Source: Chryseosolibacter sp964551035
Lineage (GTDB): Bacteria; Bacteroidota; Bacteroidia; Cytophagales; Cyclobacteriaceae
NCBI GenBank assembly: GCA_964551035.1
Contig: CAZKBK010000025.1
Span: forward strand, 5,519 to 69,518
Direction of reading: 5' to 3'
Length of the DNA: 64,000 nt
Shown here in pieces: positions 60,062-64,000 of this stretch (positions within the stretch are counted from its first letter, which is position 1; every line of letters starts with the position of its first letter). The notes under the pieces are model-generated. The model made no database searches. It saw nothing but the letters and a program-made list of their open reading frames with translations, and was not told the DNA's origin. The position numbers and the translations under genes are program-made.

Positions 60062-60093
60062 CAAAGATAACTCGCCCCTCACTGCAATTCAAA
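60062..60093 (-). promoter_or_regulatory. Bacteroidota-type promoter of smc
   Basis: On the minus strand TTTG (60093-60090) is followed after exactly 20 bases by TATCTTTG (60069-60062), a full match to TTTG-N20-TAnnTTTG. The leader to the smc ATG would be about 105 bases. Confidence 0.75.
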
Positions 60094-60184
60094 TGAAAAA
60101 GAACCGGTTTGTGAAACTGCCCACGGAAGTGGCTGAAAAGCTGCCGGATAGCTGTTTTTCAAATATTTTCACTACTTTTGTTTA

Positions 60185-60751
60185 ATGGACTCAATCTGGA
60201 TCTACATTATTATCGCCGTCGTCTATGGGGTCTTGAAGTTGTTCAAGAAGGCCGCCAATCCCGGGGACGCGGGCGCACCGCCCCCGGATCGTGGGGATGC
60301 CAGGCCGTCCACCACCCAGCGGCCCCGCCAGCTCACCTTCGAGGAGCTGTTGAAAGAGATCACGGAGGCCAAACAGGAGGCCAAGCCGGCGCCGCAGCCT
60401 CAGCGACCCACCTACGAGTCCACGGAACGCACGCCAACCTACGTAGACTACGATGACGATATCCAGGAAGAGGAAAAGAGTCTGGAGCAGGTTGATTATG
60501 ATTACAGGAAGAAGGACACCGCGTACGAGCGGTACACCGAAGCCAAGAGAATCGCGCTTGAAAGTCCTTCCCTCGGCGAGACGTTGAGGTACCAGTCAAA
60601 AGACGTTGAGTTCGGCAAATTCAAGGAATTTGAATTGAAGAAGGAGACTCGTTTGCTGGACACGTACCTGAAAGACTTACACGATCCTGAAGGATGGAAG
60701 AAGGCCGTAGTGATGAGCGAGATCCTCAACAGGAGATTTCAGTACTGGTAG
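60185..60751 (+). CDS. Small membrane-anchored protein of unknown function
   Basis: The 188-residue product has one N-terminal membrane segment (MDSIWIYIIIAVVYGVLKLF) and then a long charged cytoplasmic part, rich in Pro, Glu and Gln, with a predicted coiled stretch (FEELLKEITEAKQEAKPA) and DYDYRKKD. The last 40 residues (KKETRLLDTYLKDLHDPEGW and AVVMSEILNRRFQYW) look conserved in related Bacteroidota proteins; I do not know a function. TACTTTTG, a full -7 box, ends 4 bases before the ATG, so the transcript may be leaderless or the box may be coincidental. It is divergent from smc. Confidence 0.8.
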   Translation: MDSIWIYIIIAVVYGVLKLFKKAANPGDAGAPPPDRGDARPSTTQRPRQLTFEELLKEITEAKQEAKPAPQPQRPTYESTERTPTYVDYDDDIQEEEKSLEQVDYDYRKKDTAYERYTEAKRIALESPSLGETLRYQSKDVEFGKFKEFELKKETRLLDTYLKDLHDPEGWKKAVVMSEILNRRFQYW

Positions 60752-60907
60752 AAAACTGATTTTTTGACCTGAAACATTACCTGCATAGGGTAATAGTTTT
60801 TTTTGGATGTTGTATCCCGGCTAAATCGAGACCTTTATTAATTGGGATAGCCTTGGTTACAATACTTTTTTGAAGGTTATTTATTACGTACTAACACTAT
60901 ACCTGAA

Positions 60908-61282
60908 ATGAATCTGCCTGAACCTCGAAGGTATTTTTTCGGCATGGCCCTTCTCCTTTTTCTTTCCGGGGCCGGTTTCACCAGTGTGGCGCAATGCGGA
61001 AATTCCATTTCGCTGAAAAAGGCTGCCGTTCCATCCAACGCTGATCAGGGCACCATTGAAGTCGAAGTCAGGACTTCAGGGGAATACATTTGCACATTGA
61101 GTATTGAGAAAGGCTCAGGCCCCGAGAAAGTGCAGGAGAAGCGCGGTAGGGGAGATGGGATTGTTTCGTTTACGGGTGTCGACAGGAACTACCTTTACAA
61201 AGTTCACTTTGAGTTTCTGAATGAAGATAAGCCGTTCTGCAATAAACTTGAGAAGTCCGGGATAACGCTTGAAGCAAGATGA
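60908..61282 (+). CDS. Small secreted protein of unknown function
   Basis: The 124-residue product has a signal peptide ending in TSVAQ, with a longish N-terminal part (MNLPEPRRYFFGMALLLFLS). The mature 90 residues contain three Cys and a strand-rich pattern (GTIEVEVRTSGEYICTLSI, VSFTGVDRNYLYKVHFEFL). I do not recognise a family. Its stop overlaps the ATG of the repetitive adhesin by four bases (ATGA), so the pair is co-translated; the small protein may be an accessory or partner of the adhesin, as inference. The region upstream is AT-rich with no clean promoter. Confidence 0.75.
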   Translation: MNLPEPRRYFFGMALLLFLSGAGFTSVAQCGNSISLKKAAVPSNADQGTIEVEVRTSGEYICTLSIEKGSGPEKVQEKRGRGDGIVSFTGVDRNYLYKVHFEFLNEDKPFCNKLEKSGITLEAR

Positions 61283-64000
61283 GTATGAAGAGAGTCATTA
61301 CCGCTTTTGTGCTGGCAGCGTTTGTTCTGGGCTTCAACTCCGATGTCCTGGCGCAATGTACGGGTACGCCAATAACAAACTTCCAGGTCACCGGGGTAGT
61401 GAATGTATCCTGCTTCGGTGCATCTGACGGAGAAATACAGGTCACGCTCACCGGAGGGCAAGCGAATTTTACTTATTCCCTGGTAGTTCCAACGGGCGGA
61501 GGAGACATACCGATACAAAGCATTCCAAATGTCTCGGATCAGGTTGTCACCTTTTCAAACCTTCCTCCGAATGCGGTGTTCTCGGGGTCTTATACGGTGC
61601 GAGTTGTTACATCAAATGGAGGCGATATTGCGGGGAACACGGCCGCTTGTAATGAAAGAACTATTTCCGGCATAAGCGTTACCCAACCCACAGCCCTTGC
61701 TTTGGGAATGAACGCTATCACCGCTTCCTGCGCCGGCAACGACGGAACAATCGACGTAACTGCGAGTGGAGGCACCCCGGGCTACACCTACGTATGGACC
61801 GGTCCCACCAACCCCGGCAGCACACCCAATGCCACAGGCCTGGCGCCTGGTACCTATGATGTTACCGTGACCGATGCCAATGGATGCCAGGATGCATTGA
61901 CCGGTCTTGTCGTTGAAGGCCCTGCTTCGATCACCCTCACGGACGGCGACGCTGAAACCTGTTTTGACGCCGCCGGCACAACCGCCAACCTGGAGTACAC
62001 CGCAACATCTGGCGATCCAAATGTTTATTCCATAGATTTTGACGCGGCTGCAAATGCGGCAGGGTTTGTCGACGTGCCCAATACCGCCCTTCCGGCGAGC
62101 CCGATCGTGATCACTGTTCCCGGCACGGCCACTGCGGCAACGTACGGGGCAACTCTGGTGGTCACCAATACCACCACTACCTGCTCCAGTGCCGGTGACC
62201 CCATTACCGTGACAGTGCTGCCCGTCCCAACAGCCCCCGGCGTCACGTTCACGCCCAATACTTATTGCGAAGGAGACGCGATCACGGCGCCGACGATCAC
62301 GACCCCGAATGGTGGAAGCACGTATACCTGGTACAGCGATGCGGGCCTGACCACGCCGATCGCTACCGCCGACGGTGAGAACCCGACGAATGCGGAATTG
62401 GGCTTCAGCAGCGCCGCGGCCAACACGACCACGGTTTACGTTACCGAAACTGCCAGCGGATGCGAGGGTCCTTCAACGACCGTCACGCTGACGGTGAATG
62501 CCATCCCTGCAGCCCCCGGCGTCACGTTCACCCCCAACACCTATTGCGAAGGAGACGCGATCACGGCGCCAACGATCACGACCCCGAATGGTGGAAGTAC
62601 TTACACATGGTACAGTGATGCGGGCCTGACCACGCCGATCGCTACCGCCGACGGTGAGAACCCTACTAACGCCGAACTGGGCTTCAGCAGCGCCGCGGCA
62701 AACATCACAACGGTCTACGTCACCGAAACGAACAACAACAATTGCGAGGGTCCGGCTACCACGGTCACGCTGACGGTAAACGCCGTGCCCGTTGCGCCCG
62801 GCGTCACATTCACCCCCGATACCTACTGCGAAGGAGACGCGATCACGGCGCCAACGATCACGACGCCAAACGGTGGAAGTACGTACACCTGGTATAGCGA
62901 TGCGGGCCTGACCACGCCGATCGCTACCGCCGACGGTGAGAACCCGACGAACGCGGAGCTGGGCTTCAGCACCGCCACGGCCAACACGACGACCGTTTAC
63001 GTTACCGAAACTGCCAGCGGATGCGAGGGTCCTTCCACGACCGTCACGCTGACGGTGAATGCCATCCCCGTAGCCCCTGGCGTCACGTTCACACCGAATA
63101 CCTACTGCGAAGGAGACGCGATCACGGCTCCGACGATCACGACCCCAAATGGTGGAAGTACGTACACGTGGTACAGTGATGCGGGCCTGACCACGCCGAT
63201 CGCTACCGCCGACGGCGAGAATCCGACGAACGCGGAGCTGGGCTTCAGCAGCGCCACGGCCAACGTTACGACGGTTTATGTCGCTGAGACGAATAACAAC
63301 AATTGCGAAGGCCCGGCTACTACGGTCACCCTGACGGTAAACGCCGTCCCAGTCGCGCCCGGCGTCACATTTACACCCAACAGCTACTGCGAAGGAGACG
63401 CGATCACGGCGCCAACGATCACGACGCCAAACGGTGGAAGTACGTACACCTGGTATAGCGATGCGGGCCTGACCACGCCGATCGCTACCGCCGACGGTGA
63501 GAACCCGACGAACGCGGAGCTGGGCTTCAGCACCGCCACGGCCAACACGACGACCGTTTACGTTACCGAAACTGCCAGCGGATGCGAGGGTCCTTCCACG
63601 ACCGTTACGCTGACGGTGAATGCCATCCCCGTGGCCCCTGGCGTCACGTTCACACCGAATACCTATTGCGAAGGAGACGCGATCACGGCGCCAACGATCA
63701 CGACCCCGAATGGTGGAAGTACGTATACATGGTACAGCGATGCGGGCCTGACCACGCCGATCGCTACCGCCGACGGTGAGAATCCAACGAACGCGGAACT
63801 GGGCTTCAGCAGCGCCACGGCCAACATAACCACGGTTTACGTTACCGAGGGTGCCGGCGGATGCGAGGGTCCTTCAACGACCGTTACCCTGACGGTAAAC
63901 GCCGTGCCCGTTGCGCCTGGCGTCACGTTCACGCCCAATACTTATTGCGAAGGAGACGCCATCACGGCGCCGACGATCACGACGCCGACCGTTGGAAGTA
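61279..64000 (+). CDS. Large repetitive SprB-like/Ig-like cell-surface protein (3' end outside window)
   Basis: The frame runs from ATG to the window end, 907 codons, with no stop. It has a signal peptide (MSMKRVITAFVLAAFVLGFN...LAQ, about 26 residues). Residues about 36-80 contain an SprB-type repeat (VSCFGASDGEIQVTLTGG), and about 140-210 a second one (CAGNDGTIDVTASGGTPGYTY, APGTYDVTVTDANGC). From about residue 321 it is a tandem of CHU_C-associated Ig-like domains: each has YCEGDAITAPTI, GGSTYTWYSD, NPTNAELGF and CEGPSTTVTLTVNA. Such proteins in Cytophagales are often T9SS-exported surface adhesins or gliding adhesins with a C-terminal sorting domain; that end is not visible here. It is translationally coupled to the preceding small gene. 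Confidence 0.93.
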   Translation, partial: MSMKRVITAFVLAAFVLGFNSDVLAQCTGTPITNFQVTGVVNVSCFGASDGEIQVTLTGGQANFTYSLVVPTGGGDIPIQSIPNVSDQVVTFSNLPPNAVFSGSYTVRVVTSNGGDIAGNTAACNERTISGISVTQPTALALGMNAITASCAGNDGTIDVTASGGTPGYTYVWTGPTNPGSTPNATGLAPGTYDVTVTDANGCQDALTGLVVEGPASITLTDGDAETCFDAAGTTANLEYTATSGDPNVYSIDFDAAANAAGFVDVPNTALPASPIVITVPGTATAATYGATLVVTNTTTTCSSAGDPITVTVLPVPTAPGVTFTPNTYCEGDAITAPTITTPNGGSTYTWYSDAGLTTPIATADGENPTNAELGFSSAAANTTTVYVTETASGCEGPSTTVTLTVNAIPAAPGVTFTPNTYCEGDAITAPTITTPNGGSTYTWYSDAGLTTPIATADGENPTNAELGFSSAAANITTVYVTETNNNNCEGPATTVTLTVNAVPVAPGVTFTPDTYCEGDAITAPTITTPNGGSTYTWYSDAGLTTPIATADGENPTNAELGFSTATANTTTVYVTETASGCEGPSTTVTLTVNAIPVAPGVTFTPNTYCEGDAITAPTITTPNGGSTYTWYSDAGLTTPIATADGENPTNAELGFSSATANVTTVYVAETNNNNCEGPATTVTLTVNAVPVAPGVTFTPNSYCEGDAITAPTITTPNGGSTYTWYSDAGLTTPIATADGENPTNAELGFSTATANTTTVYVTETASGCEGPSTTVTLTVNAIPVAPGVTFTPNTYCEGDAITAPTITTPNGGSTYTWYSDAGLTTPIATADGENPTNAELGFSSATANITTVYVTEGAGGCEGPSTTVTLTVNAVPVAPGVTFTPNTYCEGDAITAPTITTPTVGS
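62239..64000 (+). repeat. Tandem 279/282-bp coding repeats, alternating two types
   Basis: Units begin at 62239, 62518, 62800, 63079, 63361, 63640 and 63919, with lengths 279, 282, 279, 282, 279 and 279 (93 or 94 residues). Type A units end with TASGCEGPSTT and type B with NNNNCEGPATT; they alternate A-B-A-B-A, and the sixth is a hybrid with GAGGCEGPSTT. The near-identity at the DNA level, including silent sites, points to recent duplication or gene conversion of a two-domain block. Confidence 0.95.

Noticed and set aside
1..64000. Known defence systems, prophage or integrative element
   Set aside because: No nuclease-helicase modules, integrase, phage structural genes or att-like repeats were recognised.

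Overview
The window looks like a chromosomal segment of a fairly GC-rich Bacteroidota, most likely Cytophagales (a Chryseolinea/Ohtaekwangia-type relative). Seen evidence: a SusC/SusD pair, a type IX secretion (T9SS) C-terminal sorting domain, SprB-type and CHU_C-associated Ig-like repeats, a GldH-like lipoprotein, many orphan MacB/FtsX-type permeases, and promoters of the TTG-N19/20-TAnnTTTG type. The taxonomic placement is inference. No rRNA, tRNA, CRISPR array, transposase or prophage was recognised.

Layout. 0-6.4 kb: 3' part of metH, then metF (methionine and one-carbon metabolism), a short unknown gene, a decayed HxlR-type regulator, a TlpA-thioredoxin/DUF3738 fusion, a VOC protein, a lipoprotein and a YjbR-type protein. 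6.4-16.4 kb: four tandem paralogous ABC-type permeases with no ATPase gene. 16.4-24.5 kb: M28 peptidase, SRPBCC protein, GldH-like lipoprotein, 2,3-diketogulonate reductase-type enzyme, gamma-glutamyltransferase, DUF4136 protein, DJ-1/PfpI protein and thioredoxin. 24.6-33.2 kb: cysE-cysM (cysteine synthesis), AI-2E-type permease, Nudix hydrolase, FMN reductase, a secreted esterase with four PKD-like repeats, cupin and DUF488 proteins. 33.2-34.2 kb: a triplicated 165-bp repeat. 34.2-44.3 kb: a fifth orphan permease, three parallel beta-helix lipoprotein paralogs (one truncated), and a PadR regulator coupled to a sixth permease. 44.6-53.8 kb: a Calx-beta-type lipoprotein convergent to a five-gene SusC-SusD-lipoprotein-lipoprotein-M43 protease operon. 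53.8-56.4 kb: gene-poor DNA with two GIY-YIG nuclease relics, dispersed repeats and a TonB-C protein. 56.4-64 kb: smc, a small membrane protein, a small secreted protein and the start of a large repetitive adhesin that runs off the window.

The most unusual signal is not a gene. At least six gene junctions are filled with degenerate tandem arrays that share a strict 7-base period. On one strand the heptads follow YTCNNNN (GAR on the other strand), with a fixed Y-T-C and four variable positions. The arrays often start or stop within a few bases of, or overlap, the neighbouring stop or start codon. The cysE-cysM array is 15 uninterrupted heptads, and the 33-kb element is the same heptad code arranged as inverted arms and triplicated. 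I consider this the best candidate for an under-described element family here.

Other points of interest are the SusCD-protease operon, the orphan permease family (six paralogs), the alternating dimeric Ig-like repeat of the terminal adhesin, and the decaying GIY-YIG copies. All family names come from reading the translations; no search was run.
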